NCBI RefSeq assembly: GCF_000613125.1
Contig: NZ_HG964497.1
Span: forward strand, 1,100,980-1,164,979
Direction of reading: 5' to 3'
Source: Bacillus sp. EB01
GTDB taxonomy: Bacteria > Bacillota > Bacilli > Bacillales > Cytobacillaceae
Length of the DNA: 64,000 bases
This document shows, piece after piece, positions 1 through 9,658 of this stretch. Within the stretch, counting starts at the first letter, position 1. Each line of letters begins with the position of its first letter. A program made the position numbers and the translations under genes. The notes under the pieces are model-generated. The model saw nothing but the letters and a program-made list of their open reading frames with translations. It searched no databases and was not told where the DNA came from.

Positions 1-23
1 AAGTAACGGAGATGCATGGGAAA

Positions 24-146
24 ATGACGAATAAAAATAGATCTTCGCAAACCGGGCCGGCACCAATTGAACAAAGTACAACCGGTTATGGATTTGCTCC
101 GGCAGATAAAAAAGAGAAAAGAAAAAATAAAAATACAAAGTTGTAA
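24..146 (+). CDS. Small hypothetical protein (about 40 aa)
   Basis: An ATG at 24 opens a 40-residue, Lys/Asn-rich hydrophilic peptide ending in a KKEKRKNKNTKL tail. An in-frame ATG at 12 would add four residues, and the frame stays open to the window edge, so the true start may lie upstream. A GGAG at 8-11 could serve the ATG at 24 with rather long spacing. The composition recalls small basic spore or nucleoid-associated peptides of Bacillaceae, but I recognise no family. It sits 21 bp before the next small gene on the same strand. Confidence 0.5.
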   Translation: MTNKNRSSQTGPAPIEQSTTGYGFAPADKKEKRKNKNTKL

Positions 147-167
147 CACACAGGAGTGGATGCTAGG

Positions 168-359
168 ATGGGAGCAATTGACAGAAATGGCTACCGCTTT
201 GAGCCCGAATTTAGTGTTATAAGCCAAGATGGCGCGATTCATGTTTATAAAAATGGTGAGTTTCTCGAAGAAATCAAATTCTCGTTTGATGGCAAATACC
301 CCGTCCTGAACGATATCGAGCGCATTGTCGATGACTATTGTGATAAGAAAGGGATATAA
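168..359 (+). CDS. Small conserved hypothetical protein, 63 aa (YbxH-like?)
   Basis: The product MGAIDRNGYRFEPEFSV... is an acidic 63-residue soluble protein with no membrane segment or cysteine pair. The start is taken as ATG 168, downstream of AGGAG at 152-156; a GTG at 156 in the same frame overlaps that Shine-Dalgarno and is less likely. From memory it resembles the small YbxH-type proteins of Bacillus, function unknown; I hold this only weakly. A terminator follows 18 bp after the stop, so it probably ends a short transcript shared with the preceding small gene. Confidence 0.6.
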   Translation: MGAIDRNGYRFEPEFSVISQDGAIHVYKNGEFLEEIKFSFDGKYPVLNDIERIVDDYCDKKGI

Positions 360-377
360 TAATCCCCGTTACTAATG

Positions 378-405
378 CCTTTCCAATCGGAGAGGTTTTT
401 TCTTT
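378..405 (+). terminator. Rho-independent terminator
   Basis: A 7-bp stem (378-384 with 389-395) with a 4-nt loop is followed by a run of six T and a second T-rich stretch, just after the small gene ending at 359. Confidence 0.75.
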
Positions 406-477
406 TGGCCTAAAACCGGTGATTAGGTAACATTGAGGGAAGAGGTTAGTGCACAATTTTAGAAAAAGGTGAGGCTG

Positions 478-1812
478 TTGGCACAGGAGGATTTTACAAA
501 AGGGAATATTTATAGCCAGCTAATACGTTTTTCGACCCCTATCATGGTTACGAATATTCTTCAAGTATCTTATCAGTTCATTGACAGCCTATGGGTAGGG
601 AATCTGCTTGGTGCAAATGCGCTTGGGGCAATCGCTGTCGCAGGTACAGTCATCTTTACTGTATTATCCTTTATTATGGGGATAAACAATGCGTCTTTGA
701 CGATTCTTTCTCAGCAGAAGGGAATGGAAAGCAATGACGGGTTGAAAAGATACTTAAATGCATTTACGGTGCTGCAGATATTGTTATCAATCATACTAGG
801 TATAGGTGGGTACTTTTTGGCGGAGCCGATTTTAATCATGCTGGATACACCGGCTGAAATGGTTCCGGAAGCGGCAGTCTACCTCAAAATCAACTTTCTC
901 TGGATTGGATTCGTTGTCGGATACAATTTTATCAGTACGATTTTGCGTTCATTGGGAGATAGCAGGACACCCCTCTACATTGTGATGGTTTCGGTTGCTT
1001 TGAATGCTCTCCTGGACCCCCTTTTTATTAAAGGTTTGGATATGGGAATGGCAGGTGCCGCTTATGCCACAGTCCTATCGCAGGGCCTTGCCTTCCTTAT
1101 AGGGCTGGCGTATATACTCGTAAGGAGGCTAGCTCCATTTACCGTACCATTCTTGCCAAATCGGAAAGAAGTTAGCGTGATTCTGAAATTGGGTATCCCA
1201 GCAGGGCTTCAGATGATGGTTATTTCTGCGGGAGTAATGGCTATCATGAGTGTGGTAAATTCACTGGGAGCAGCCGCGACAGCAGGTTTTGGCGCCGCCC
1301 AGAGGCTTGACAGCATCATTATGATTCCCGCGCAGGCACTAGGGACAGCGGTAAACAGCATGGCTGGACAGAATATTGGTGCTGGCAGGTGGGACAGGGT
1401 TCAAAAAATCGCTTTATATGGAACTTTATATAATCTTGCTGTCATGTTCCTAATTGCAGGCGCTACATTTCTTTTTGCGAGAAAAGGAATTCAGCTATTT
1501 ATTAATAATCGTGAAGCCGTTGATTTCGGTACATTGTATCTTAAATTAATTGCATTTACTTATCCGTTTCTCGGCATTAACTTTATTTTAAATGGGGTCG
1601 TTCGCGGTGCTGGCGCGATGATGCAGGTCCTTGTTTTAAATATCATCTCTTTCTGGGTACTCAGGTACCCGCTTACGGCATTGTTTACAGCCTATTTTGG
1701 TGAAAGAGGCGTAGCGCTTGGCATGGGAACGAGCTTTGCAATTAGCAGTGTCATTGCCTTCCTATATTTTAAGTACGGAAAATGGCGGAAAAAGGAACTC
1801 TTTAGCGACTAA
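478..1812 (+). CDS. MATE family efflux transporter
   Basis: Polytopic membrane protein of about 444 residues with about twelve hydrophobic segments and the two-fold repeat of MATE (NorM/DinF-like) exporters. These proteins expel cationic drugs or metabolites in exchange for Na+ or H+. Family-typical stretches include DSLWVGNLLGANALGAIA near the N-terminus and AGFGAAQRLDSI in the second half. The frame can be opened from GTG 469, but TTG 478 is preferred: AAAGGTGAGG lies just upstream with five-nucleotide spacing, while GTG 469 overlaps that site. The length is normal. A strong hairpin with a T-run ends the transcript, so the gene seems monocistronic. The substrate cannot be told from sequence. 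Confidence 0.9.
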   Translation: MAQEDFTKGNIYSQLIRFSTPIMVTNILQVSYQFIDSLWVGNLLGANALGAIAVAGTVIFTVLSFIMGINNASLTILSQQKGMESNDGLKRYLNAFTVLQILLSIILGIGGYFLAEPILIMLDTPAEMVPEAAVYLKINFLWIGFVVGYNFISTILRSLGDSRTPLYIVMVSVALNALLDPLFIKGLDMGMAGAAYATVLSQGLAFLIGLAYILVRRLAPFTVPFLPNRKEVSVILKLGIPAGLQMMVISAGVMAIMSVVNSLGAAATAGFGAAQRLDSIIMIPAQALGTAVNSMAGQNIGAGRWDRVQKIALYGTLYNLAVMFLIAGATFLFARKGIQLFINNREAVDFGTLYLKLIAFTYPFLGINFILNGVVRGAGAMMQVLVLNIISFWVLRYPLTALFTAYFGERGVALGMGTSFAISSVIAFLYFKYGKWRKKELFSD

Positions 1813-1822
1813 GAAAGTAAAC

Positions 1823-1846
1823 AGGCCTAGGAGGCCTCTTTTTTTT
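1823..1846 (+). terminator. Rho-independent terminator of the MATE gene
   Basis: AGGCCT (1823-1828) pairs with AGGCCT (1832-1837) around a 3-nt loop and is followed by a long T-tract. Confidence 0.85.
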
Positions 1847-1954
1847 GTATTTTTTTCTTCTGAGTTTAGCTGAATTGGAAACCCCTAAAATGGGGAAGGT
1901 AATGTGGAATCACTCCAAGATTCCATTTATCGATTACATTCACAGGAGGCCGCC

Positions 1955-2320
1955 ATGACTGTATATGTTTATCAAACTTTTGAAATAAAGCAGGAAAAGT
2001 TTACTGAAGCATTTAAGACACTAGAGGAGATCGTCAACTATCGCAATGAGCATTATTCCCACCATATCGAGCTATTGTCGCCGATAACAGGCCCAGATTA
2101 TGAATATGTGCTTTTATCCAAATATGAAGGCCTGGCTGAGATGGAACTCCAGAATAAGAAAATGTTCGATGATGAGGAGTACAAAAAGCTATTTTCACCT
2201 TTCTTCCTGGAAGATGTTGCACAGGGGACCATGGCGACATTTATGTACCGTACAGTACAGCATGTCCCAAAACCTGTTTCAAAGGATGGCAATGACAAGG
2301 AAGATAAAGAAAAAGAATAA
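1955..2320 (+). CDS. Hypothetical dimeric alpha/beta-barrel-like protein, 121 aa
   Basis: The start is ATG 1955, because a perfect AGGAGG (1944-1949) sits five bases upstream; the frame is open from 1904 but no ribosome site supports an earlier start. The protein begins MTVYVYQTFEIKQEKF and has the alternating strand-helix pattern of ferredoxin-like Dabb/antibiotic-monooxygenase or NIPSNAP folds, followed by a Lys/Glu/Asp-rich tail. No catalytic residue can be named and the family assignment is an inference from overall pattern. The next gene, a permease, starts 64 bp downstream and could be co-transcribed, since I see no terminator between them. Confidence 0.7.
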   Translation: MTVYVYQTFEIKQEKFTEAFKTLEEIVNYRNEHYSHHIELLSPITGPDYEYVLLSKYEGLAEMELQNKKMFDDEEYKKLFSPFFLEDVAQGTMATFMYRTVQHVPKPVSKDGNDKEDKEKE

Positions 2321-2384
2321 ACCTATCCTAACCATTAAACATGACTGCGCCTAAAGAAATCATAAACCTATAGGAGGCTGAGCC

Positions 2385-3740
2385 ATGGATTTTTATGTCC
2401 CCACGGACAATCAAGGAAAAAAAGGCAGTGGATCAAGCAGTGGGAATCTAAAATGGTGGCAATTGTCGATGATAGGAGTTGGGTGCACAATTGGCACCGG
2501 CTTTTTTCTTGGCTCGGCAATCGGAATAAAAACAACAGGACCTTCAATTGTTATTTCGTTCATTCTTGCTGCTTTCGGCACGTATACCGTTTATAACTTG
2601 CTGGCAAAAATGACTGCACAGGATCCCCAGGATGGTTCCTTTTGTTATTACGCGGGAAAGGCGTACGGACAATGGGCGGGCTTCAGCTGCGGCTGGAATT
2701 ACTGGTGTTCGAACATACTCATCATGGGAAGCCAATTAACCGCTTTATCTATTTTGTCCCAATTTTGGTTTCCGAATATACCGCTATGGCTATTTGCAGC
2801 AGGCTATGCTATCCTGTCCATCCTCGTTGTCATCACAGGCAACAAGGGATTCGATAAGGTTGAAAACGTGCTGGCTGTCATAAAAACCGCAGCTATCGTT
2901 ATGTTCATCATCCTTGCAGGCCTTGCTTTTTTCGGGGTATTTCATGCTGATGTTACGTATCCAGGGATGCCAGGGTCTATGAAAGAACTATTTCCTGATG
3001 GATTTACAGGATTTTGGTCATCTTTGATCTATGCTTATTATGCCTATGGCGGTATAGAAGTTATTGGATTGATGGCAACAAGGCTAAAGAAAATGGAGGA
3101 TGCTCCTAAGGCCGGAGTAATCATGCTGATCCTGCTTGTGGTCATCTATGTAATCTCCCTGGGACTTGCCGTCCTCATGTCAGGACATGAGGAATTCAGT
3201 GACAAGGAAAGCCCATTTGTAACAGCACTGGAACATATTAATATGCCTTTTTTCCCGCATGTTTTCAATGCTGCAATTATAATGGCAGGCTTCTCAACCA
3301 TGACAGCATCCCTCTTTGGGGTAACGACTTTGCTTGTAACCCTCTCTGAAAGCAATGATGCACCCGCTATATTTGCAAAGAAGATTAAGTGGAAAAAGGT
3401 GCCTCTGCCATCGCTTGGACTAGCTACAATTGGGCTTTTAGCATCTATCATAACAGCATTATTGCTGCCCGGAACGATTTATGAGTATATTACCACAGCT
3501 GCAGGCATCCTCATTTTGTTTAACTGGGCTTTTATCATCATTTCCGGTTATAAATTGCTTGATATGAAAGCCGGAGGGAAATTCCTGGGTTTCCTCGGTC
3601 TGGCTTTGATTCTTGCGGCTGTTAGCGGCACGCTTCTAGAAAGCCATATACGCTATGGATTTTTTGTAAGCCTCGGTTTTGTTGTAACAATCGCTATAGC
3701 CTCAATCATAATGAAGAAGATGGTTTGGAATAAAGCATAA
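2385..3740 (+). CDS. Amino acid permease (APC superfamily)
   Basis: Protein of 451 residues with a hydrophilic N-terminal stretch of about 20 residues, then about twelve membrane segments. The first helix carries GVGCTIGTGFFLGS, the glycine-rich unwound TM1 motif of APC transporters that binds the amino-acid backbone. The start ATG 2385 follows ATAGGAGG at good spacing. Substrate specificity cannot be read from the sequence. The length is standard, and a terminator follows the stop. It lies just upstream of the threonine operon, but the intervening terminator and promoter make it a separate transcription unit. Confidence 0.88.
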   Translation: MDFYVPTDNQGKKGSGSSSGNLKWWQLSMIGVGCTIGTGFFLGSAIGIKTTGPSIVISFILAAFGTYTVYNLLAKMTAQDPQDGSFCYYAGKAYGQWAGFSCGWNYWCSNILIMGSQLTALSILSQFWFPNIPLWLFAAGYAILSILVVITGNKGFDKVENVLAVIKTAAIVMFIILAGLAFFGVFHADVTYPGMPGSMKELFPDGFTGFWSSLIYAYYAYGGIEVIGLMATRLKKMEDAPKAGVIMLILLVVIYVISLGLAVLMSGHEEFSDKESPFVTALEHINMPFFPHVFNAAIIMAGFSTMTASLFGVTTLLVTLSESNDAPAIFAKKIKWKKVPLPSLGLATIGLLASIITALLLPGTIYEYITTAAGILILFNWAFIIISGYKLLDMKAGGKFLGFLGLALILAAVSGTLLESHIRYGFFVSLGFVVTIAIASIIMKKMVWNKA

Positions 3741-3745
3741 GTACT

Positions 3746-3775
3746 GGCTGATCCATACAGGGTCAGCCTTTTTTT
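3746..3775 (+). terminator. Rho-independent terminator of the permease
   Basis: GGCTGA (3746-3751) pairs with TCAGCC (3763-3768) and a run of seven T follows. Confidence 0.85.
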
Positions 3776-3843
3776 AAAAAAATTTAAGCCTTATTTAATC
3801 GAGTTGTAAGCGGTGTCAAAGGAAAAACCACCATCACGACCAC

Positions 3844-3872
3844 TTGCATAAAAATTTCTAAATCTCTATAAT
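3844..3872 (+). promoter_or_regulatory. Sigma-A promoter of hom-thrC-thrB
   Basis: TTGCAT (3844-3849), a 17-bp spacer, and a perfect TATAAT (3867-3872) precede hom by about 60 bp. No leader-peptide attenuator or T-box was recognised in the short 5' region. Confidence 0.8.
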
Positions 3873-3930
3873 GTCTACAACGGATGGACACTTGTTTATA
3901 TGTGGAGGACAATTTGAGGGGTGAAGGAAT

Positions 3931-5226
3931 ATGAATAAGATTTTAGTCGGACTATTAGGATATGGAACAGTTGGTACGGGTGTGAAAAAAATAATTGAAG
4001 ACCATCAGGACAAATTGAGGCACCAAATAGGATGTCCAGTGATTATAAACAAAATCCTGGTTAAAGATTTACAAAAACATAGCCAGGATCCAATAGATCA
4101 GAGTTTATTTACAACGGATGCGAGTGAAATTATTCATAATCCGGAGATTGATATAGTTATAGAAGTAATGGGAGGAATGGAAGAGACAAAGGCATTGCTT
4201 CTGGATGCTCTTAACAGAAAAAAGCATGTAGTGACGGCAAATAAAGATCTAATGGCTGTTTACGGTTCAGAGTTGCTGACGGCAGCCCATAAAAACAACT
4301 GCGATTTATTTTATGAAGCAAGTGTTGCAGGCGGCATTCCGATTCTAAGAAGTCTTGTTGATGGCCTTGCATCCGATAGAATCACTAAAATGATGGGGAT
4401 TGTAAATGGAACGACAAATTTCATTCTTACAAAAATGAGTAAGGAAGGCCTTCCTTTTGATCTTGTATTAAAAGAAGCACAAGAGAAAGGCTATGCTGAA
4501 TCAGATCCTGCGGCGGATGTTGAAGGATTGGATGCGGCAAGGAAAATGGTAATCCTGGCCACTCTTGGGTTTTCGATGAAAATTGACTTAGAAGATGTGA
4601 ATGTTTCCGGAATCACATCGGTTACCCAGGAGGATATCAAATACGGGAAGCAGCTAGGCTATACGATGAAATTGATTGGATACGCACATAGGCAAGGAGA
4701 TAAAGTTGAAGTAAGTGTTCAGCCTACCTTCATAACTGACAATCATCCACTGGCATCTGTCCAGAACGAAAACAATGCAGTGTTTGTTTGTGGGGAAGCA
4801 GTTGGTGAAACAATGTTCTACGGTCCTGGTGCAGGAAGCTTACCTACCGCAACTTCCATTGTGTCCGACCTGGTGGAAGTAATCAAAAATCTGCGTCTGG
4901 GTGTTAATGGGCGCAGCGCTGTCATTCCCCAGTTTACAAAGAAGCTTAAAACAGATGACGAAAAGTTCTCTAAATATTTCCTTCGTCTAAAAACAAGAGA
5001 TAAGGTAGGGGTATTCGCAGAAATTGCCTCGATTTTTTCAAATCACGAAGTCAGCTTCCAAAAAATCCTCCAGATGCCAACTTCCCAAAAGGAAAAGGTG
5101 GATTTGGTTGTAGTAACGCATTTGGCATCGAGTCAAAGCATCTCAGATCTTAAGGATGCTTTGCTATCTGTTCCTGAAGTGGAAGAAATAAAGAGCTTTT
5201 ATAGAGTGGAAGGTGTGTCTATATGA
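3931..5226 (+). CDS. hom: Homoserine dehydrogenase
   Basis: Reduces aspartate-4-semialdehyde to homoserine with NAD(P)H, the branch-point step for threonine and methionine. The 431-residue length is typical of the Bacillus enzyme. [12 protein letters not shown] (about 7-18) is the dinucleotide-binding loop, VVTANKD follows in the same domain, and [16 protein letters not shown] is the signature of the catalytic domain. The last 80 residues (from [18 protein letters not shown]) form an ACT domain, which in this family mediates feedback control by threonine. The start ATG follows GAGGGGTGAAGGA. The stop overlaps the thrC start by four bases (ATGA), so the two are translationally coupled in hom-thrC-thrB. 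Confidence 0.97.
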   Translation: MNKILVGLLGYGTVGTGVKKIIEDHQDKLRHQIGCPVIINKILVKDLQKHSQDPIDQSLFTTDASEIIHNPEIDIVIEVMGGMEETKALLLDALNRKKHVVTANKDLMAVYGSELLTAAHKNNCDLFYEASVAGGIPILRSLVDGLASDRITKMMGIVNGTTNFILTKMSKEGLPFDLVLKEAQEKGYAESDPAADVEGLDAARKMVILATLGFSMKIDLEDVNVSGITSVTQEDIKYGKQLGYTMKLIGYAHRQGDKVEVSVQPTFITDNHPLASVQNENNAVFVCGEAVGETMFYGPGAGSLPTATSIVSDLVEVIKNLRLGVNGRSAVIPQFTKKLKTDDEKFSKYFLRLKTRDKVGVFAEIASIFSNHEVSFQKILQMPTSQKEKVDLVVVTHLASSQSISDLKDALLSVPEVEEIKSFYRVEGVSI

Positions 5227-6284
5227 TGTGGCCAGGACTATTGAAAACGTACAAGGAATATTTGCCGATAAATGACGATACTCCACTTCTTACGTTACAA
5301 GAAGGAAATACACCATTAATCCGGCTTGAAAAACTTTCCGACCAACTTGGCATCGAGCTATTTGTTAAATTGGAGGGAGCAAACCCCACAGGATCCTTTA
5401 AGGACAGAGGAATGGTCATGGCCGTTGCAAAAGCGCTGGAAGAGGGAAGTAAAACCATCATTTGTGCATCTACAGGCAATACCTCTGCTTCAGCAGCAGC
5501 TTACGCGGCACGAAGCAACCTTCGGTGTATTATTGTCATTCCAGACGGAAAAGTGGCTGCAGGAAAACTTGCACAGGCTATGATGTACGGTGCGGAGATA
5601 ATTTCTATTAAAGGAAATTTTGATGAAGCTCTTGAAATGGTGCGCCATATTAGCGAAGTAGAACCGATTACTCTTGTGAATTCGGTTAACCCATTCCGCC
5701 TTGAAGGGCAGAAGACTGCAGCCTTTGAAATTTGCGACCAGCTTGGGGATGCTCCTGACATCTTAGCAATTCCTGTCGGTAATGCCGGCAATATTAGTGC
5801 CTATTGGAAAGGGTTTAACGAGTACAACAAATCAAAAGACACAAAATTGCCAGGGATGCTCGGCTTTCAAGCAGAGGGTGCAGCTCCATTAGTTAAAAAT
5901 CATATTTTTCAAAATCCCGAAACAATTGCAACTGCTATTCGAATCGGGAACCCTGCCAGCAGTGAACTGGCAAAAGCTGCTGTCGCAGAATCACATGGCG
6001 GCTTTTTCGAAGTAACCGATGAAGAAATTCTTGAAGCATATGTGAAATTGGCTAGATCTGAGGGTCTTTTTGCAGAGCCGGCGTCGTGCGCTTCATTGGC
6101 AGGCGTTATGAAAAGTGTAAAAAATGGCACGATTCCAAAAGGCTCAAGGGTAGTCTCAGTTCTGACTGGCAACGGTTTGAAAGATCCCGATACAGCTGTT
6201 ATGGCTAGCAAGGTTAAGGAGATACCTCTTCTTAATGGCAAGGACGCTGTGGAAGATTTCATACGGGGAGCTACCCTTAAATGA
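5223..6284 (+). CDS. thrC: Threonine synthase
   Basis: PLP enzyme that converts O-phosphohomoserine to threonine, the last step of the pathway. The 353-residue length matches the short Bacillus form. GSFKDRG carries the PLP Schiff-base lysine (K60), with [10 protein letters not shown] (phosphate contacts) and PVGNAGNI (glycine-rich cofactor loop) following in the expected order. The gene overlaps hom upstream and thrB downstream, each by ATGA, so translation is probably coupled across the operon; its own ribosome site is weak, which agrees with coupling. Confidence 0.97.
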   Translation: MMWPGLLKTYKEYLPINDDTPLLTLQEGNTPLIRLEKLSDQLGIELFVKLEGANPTGSFKDRGMVMAVAKALEEGSKTIICASTGNTSASAAAYAARSNLRCIIVIPDGKVAAGKLAQAMMYGAEIISIKGNFDEALEMVRHISEVEPITLVNSVNPFRLEGQKTAAFEICDQLGDAPDILAIPVGNAGNISAYWKGFNEYNKSKDTKLPGMLGFQAEGAAPLVKNHIFQNPETIATAIRIGNPASSELAKAAVAESHGGFFEVTDEEILEAYVKLARSEGLFAEPASCASLAGVMKSVKNGTIPKGSRVVSVLTGNGLKDPDTAVMASKVKEIPLLNGKDAVEDFIRGATLK

Positions 6285-7189
6285 GCTTTATCATACAGGT
6301 CCCTGCAAGCACAGCCAATATTGGCCCAGGGTTTGACTCCCTGGGCCTTGCCTTAAATTTATACTTAAATGTTGAGGTTGAATTATCTTCTGCCTGGGTT
6401 GTTTTGACCGACTCGGAAGAATTAACTGCCTTTCCAAAAGACGAATCACATTTCATCGTCCAAATCGCGATTCAAACTGCCTTAAAATATGAAACAACTT
6501 TGCATCCGTGCATATTAAGGCTATCCAGTGACATCCCTCTCGCCAGGGGCCTTGGCTCGAGTGCTGCCGCGATTGTAGCGGGAATTGAGCTCGCTGACTC
6601 AGTAGGGAAACTAAATTTATCCCATAAGGAAAAGATCATGCTTGCTACCGAGTTTGAAGGTCATCCCGATAACGTTGGTGCCTCCCTGTTTGGCGGGCTT
6701 GTAATAGGCCGCCTTGAAGAAGACGAAGTTGATATGCTCCATTACAATGATCTCAATTTTGAACTTGTAGCGGTTATTCCTAAGGAAACGTTGTCCACAA
6801 CAGTTTCAAGACAAGTTTTGCCTGAGTTTTTCTCATATAAGCAAGCAGTTCAGGCCTCATCGACTGCTAATTTGCTGATTGCCTCTTTATTGACAGGCAA
6901 TTGGGATATGGCAGGAAGGATGATGGAAAAGGATATTTTTCATCAGCCATACAGAAAAGAGCTGATTCCCAACTACAGTATGTTAGAAAAGGCAGCAAAA
7001 CAAGGAGGCGCTTTTGGAGTTGCTCTTAGCGGAGCGGGTCCTACTGTGTTATGCTTTACAGCCAAAGGAATGAGTAAGCAACTTGCAAATGAATTAAACC
7101 GAGAATTGCCAGCTTATGAAATAAAACAATTACGAATTGATTTTGCCGGCAGCAGAGTATTTGGGTTAAGGGCAGCGGAACAGCATTAA
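6281..7189 (+). CDS. thrB: Homoserine kinase
   Basis: GHMP-family kinase that phosphorylates homoserine with ATP and supplies the threonine synthase substrate. The protein has 302 residues. The N-terminal [15 protein letters not shown] is the substrate-domain signature, [16 protein letters not shown] (about 86-100) is the GHMP phosphate-binding loop, and [10 protein letters not shown] near residue 250 is the third conserved motif. It is the last gene of hom-thrC-thrB; no clear terminator was found in the 130 bp that follow, so some read-through into the next gene is possible. Confidence 0.97.
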   Translation: MSFIIQVPASTANIGPGFDSLGLALNLYLNVEVELSSAWVVLTDSEELTAFPKDESHFIVQIAIQTALKYETTLHPCILRLSSDIPLARGLGSSAAAIVAGIELADSVGKLNLSHKEKIMLATEFEGHPDNVGASLFGGLVIGRLEEDEVDMLHYNDLNFELVAVIPKETLSTTVSRQVLPEFFSYKQAVQASSTANLLIASLLTGNWDMAGRMMEKDIFHQPYRKELIPNYSMLEKAAKQGGAFGVALSGAGPTVLCFTAKGMSKQLANELNRELPAYEIKQLRIDFAGSRVFGLRAAEQH

Positions 7190-7322
7190 TCCTCTTCTTC
7201 CTGTTAGTCCCTCGTTATCCATCAGTATGTCCGTGATTCGGAAAATCAAAGATCTAAAACAGGTGTGAATTCTTTGAGAAGGGGTAGATTATATCTACAA
7301 GACCAGGTGGGGAGGAGATCAA

Positions 7323-7961
7323 TTGACTATAAACACCAGGTTCCCATTTTATGACCAGATACTTGGGCTGATAACGCCTCACTTGCCAATGATTTTAAAC
7401 GACTTATCGGGCAATTATTATGAGGATGAAGTTGAATACGAGGCCGATTTTGACGAGGAATATAGTGAGGAATTTTTTGATGATGCGGACCTTGAGGATA
7501 TAGGTGAAGAAACGGATGAAGAGAATGACATACTAAATTTCGCGATTTCCTTTGAGCGAGGCAATTTTCCGGACAACGAAGTAAATGAAACTGGAGAGCC
7601 TTGTGACTTCGAAATGATCATTAAGCCGTTTTTTACAATAAAGCCTTATATACTAATTGGGCTTCATAATGGGAAGACGCAACAGTTTTTTTCTGAAATT
7701 GTCGACTTTCCTGACTATGAGCCGATTGACTTATTAGAGAAGTTTGCTGTAATGGTCCGCGGTTTATTCAAGGATGAGTCAGATTATAATAAGATATTCA
7801 TTCTGTCCAGTATGTCTCACCTTGCAATCAGGGAATTAATATCCTTTGATGAACCGGCTTATATCAAGGGGAAGGATGGAAATGTCCAATATGTTTCGAG
7901 CCCTTACTTCGAGCTGGACAATCCAACGGTTCAGGAATATTTGATAAAACAAAAGCAATAA
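7323..7961 (+). CDS. Acidic hypothetical protein, 212 aa
   Basis: Starts at TTG 7323 after GGTGGGGAGGAG. Residues about 33-70 are extremely acidic (runs of D and E mixed with Y), which suggests a disordered or metal/protein-interacting segment; the remaining part looks globular, with mixed strands and helices and no membrane segment. I do not recognise the family. The gene stands alone between thrB and the convergent gnd and ends at a strong bidirectional terminator. The base composition is like its neighbours, so nothing suggests recent acquisition. Confidence 0.75.
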   Translation: MTINTRFPFYDQILGLITPHLPMILNDLSGNYYEDEVEYEADFDEEYSEEFFDDADLEDIGEETDEENDILNFAISFERGNFPDNEVNETGEPCDFEMIIKPFFTIKPYILIGLHNGKTQQFFSEIVDFPDYEPIDLLEKFAVMVRGLFKDESDYNKIFILSSMSHLAIRELISFDEPAYIKGKDGNVQYVSSPYFELDNPTVQEYLIKQKQ

Positions 7962-7965
7962 ATAT

Positions 7966-7997
7966 AAAAGGGGAGCTGCAAATGCAGCTCCCCTTTT
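7966..7997. terminator. Bidirectional terminator
   Basis: A perfect 15-bp stem (7966-7980 with 7983-7997) with a 2-nt loop and A/T tracts at both ends separates the convergent acidic-protein gene and gnd; it can serve both strands. Confidence 0.9.
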
Positions 7998-8005
7998 GTG
8001 TTGTA

Positions 8006-9415
8006 TTATTTCGTCCATTCAGTATGGAAGATGCCGTCCTTGTCGATTCGTTCATACGTATGTGCACCGAAATAGTCACGCTGTGCCTGAAGCAGGTTGG
8101 CAGGAAGTGATTCAGTACGGTAGCTGTCATAGTATGCAAGACCGGATGCGAAGCAAGGCACTGGGATACCATTCACAACTGCGGTTGCAATTGTTTCCCT
8201 AAGCGCACCCTGGTAGCCTTCAACGATTTCCTTAAAGTAAGGATCAAGCAGGAGGTTTTTCAAGCCTGGGTCGCGGTCATAGGCATCCTTGATTTTTTGA
8301 AGGAATTGCGCGCGGATGATACAGCCGCCGCGGAAAATCATCGCAATGTCCCCATAGCGGAGATCCCAGCCATATTCTTCAGATGCAGCCCTCATCTGGG
8401 CAAATCCCTGTGCATAGGAACAGATTTTGCTCATATAAAGAGCTTTACGCACAGATTCGATAAATGCTTCACGGTCGCCTGTGAAAGGCTTCGCTTCCGG
8501 GCCGCTAAGGATTTTGCTTGCCGCCACCCGTTCAGACTTCATTGCGGAAATAAAGCGTGCGAAAACCGATTCAGTAATAAGCGGCAGTGGCACACCTAGA
8601 TCAAGCGCGCTCTGGCTTGTCCATTTTCCGGTACCTTTTTGTCCAGCAGTATCAAGAATCAAGTCGACAAGAGGCTTGCCAGTTTCTTCATCGATTTTAG
8701 TAAAGATATCTGCAGTGATTTCAATCAGGTAGCTGTCAAGCTCACCCTTGTTCCATTCAGAGAAGACCTGGTGAAATTCCTGAGCACTAAGACCAAGTAC
8801 ATTCTTCAGAAGGAAGTATGCCTCGCAAATCAGCTGCATATCACCGTATTCAATGCCATTGTGTACCATTTTGACATAATGGCCGGCACCATCCGGGCCA
8901 ATATAGGTCGTACAAGGCTCGCCATTTACTTTGGCGGATATGTCCTTAAAGATTGGAGCAACAAGCTCGTATGCTTCCTTTTGGCCGCCAGGCATGATCG
9001 AAGGGCCTTTTAATGCGCCTTCCTCACCGCCAGAAACGCCAGTTCCGATAAAATGGAATCCAAGTTCGCTGAGTTCTTTGTTGCGTCTTTGTGTATCAGC
9101 AAAGAAGGTATTTCCGCCATCAATAATAATATCACCTTTATCAAGGAGAGGCTTCAATTGGTCAATTGTTGCGTCAGTAGGTCCGCCAGCCTTGACCATC
9201 AGCATGATTTTGCGTGGGGTTTCAAGGGAATTGACGAATTCTTCAAGGGAATAGGCAGGGAAGATATTTTTGCCTTCCGATTCCTGAACCATTTCCTCTG
9301 TTTTTGAAGAGGAACGGTTATACACGGCAACGCTATATCCTTTGCTCTCCATATTCCAGGCAAGATTCTTGCCCATAACTGCTAGGCCGATTACGCCGAT
9401 TTGATGCTTACTCAT
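8006..9415 (-). CDS. gnd: 6-phosphogluconate dehydrogenase (decarboxylating)
   Basis: Oxidative pentose-phosphate enzyme converting 6-phosphogluconate to ribulose-5-phosphate and CO2 with reduction of NADP+. The 469-residue product starts [15 protein letters not shown] at ATG 9415, chosen because GGAAAGGAAG precedes it by nine bases; the frame continues seven codons upstream without support. Seen in order: the [10 protein letters not shown] Rossmann loop, [11 protein letters not shown] (substrate loop), and [16 protein letters not shown] carrying the catalytic lysine. The length matches the main Bacillus enzyme of this type (GndA). Convergent with the acidic-protein gene. Confidence 0.96.
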   Translation of the reverse strand: MSKHQIGVIGLAVMGKNLAWNMESKGYSVAVYNRSSSKTEEMVQESEGKNIFPAYSLEEFVNSLETPRKIMLMVKAGGPTDATIDQLKPLLDKGDIIIDGGNTFFADTQRRNKELSELGFHFIGTGVSGGEEGALKGPSIMPGGQKEAYELVAPIFKDISAKVNGEPCTTYIGPDGAGHYVKMVHNGIEYGDMQLICEAYFLLKNVLGLSAQEFHQVFSEWNKGELDSYLIEITADIFTKIDEETGKPLVDLILDTAGQKGTGKWTSQSALDLGVPLPLITESVFARFISAMKSERVAASKILSGPEAKPFTGDREAFIESVRKALYMSKICSYAQGFAQMRAASEEYGWDLRYGDIAMIFRGGCIIRAQFLQKIKDAYDRDPGLKNLLLDPYFKEIVEGYQGALRETIATAVVNGIPVPCFASGLAYYDSYRTESLPANLLQAQRDYFGAHTYERIDKDGIFHTEWTK

Positions 9416-9574
9416 GTTTGTATACTTCCTTTCCAACCAAAATAGTTGAGCATTCTTTTAATAAGAAGGCACGCTATTCATATAGTATACCAAAATTTGC
9501 AGTCTTGTAATCCATTTGCACTCGGGAGAGTACCAGCATGGGATTTGGAAAAAAATAAACCGTGGCCAAATTGA

Positions 9575-9603
9575 TTGACTTAGAAACATTCCAACTGTAA
9601 AAT
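9575..9603 (+). promoter_or_regulatory. Sigma-A promoter of the dioxygenase/flavin-reductase operon
   Basis: TTGACT (9575-9580), 17-bp spacer, TAAAAT (9598-9603), about 55 bp before the start codon at 9659. I see no perfect operator palindrome, although related genes are repressed by MarR/DUF24-type quinone sensors. Confidence 0.7.
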
Positions 9604-9658
9604 AATCTTTAAATTGAGATATTTTAATTAAATGAATTTGATGTAGGAGTGGAAGAAG

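Noticed and set aside
8297-9307. Long plus-strand frames opposite gnd
   Set aside because: Shadows of gnd, which has full-length homology, a ribosome site and a terminator.
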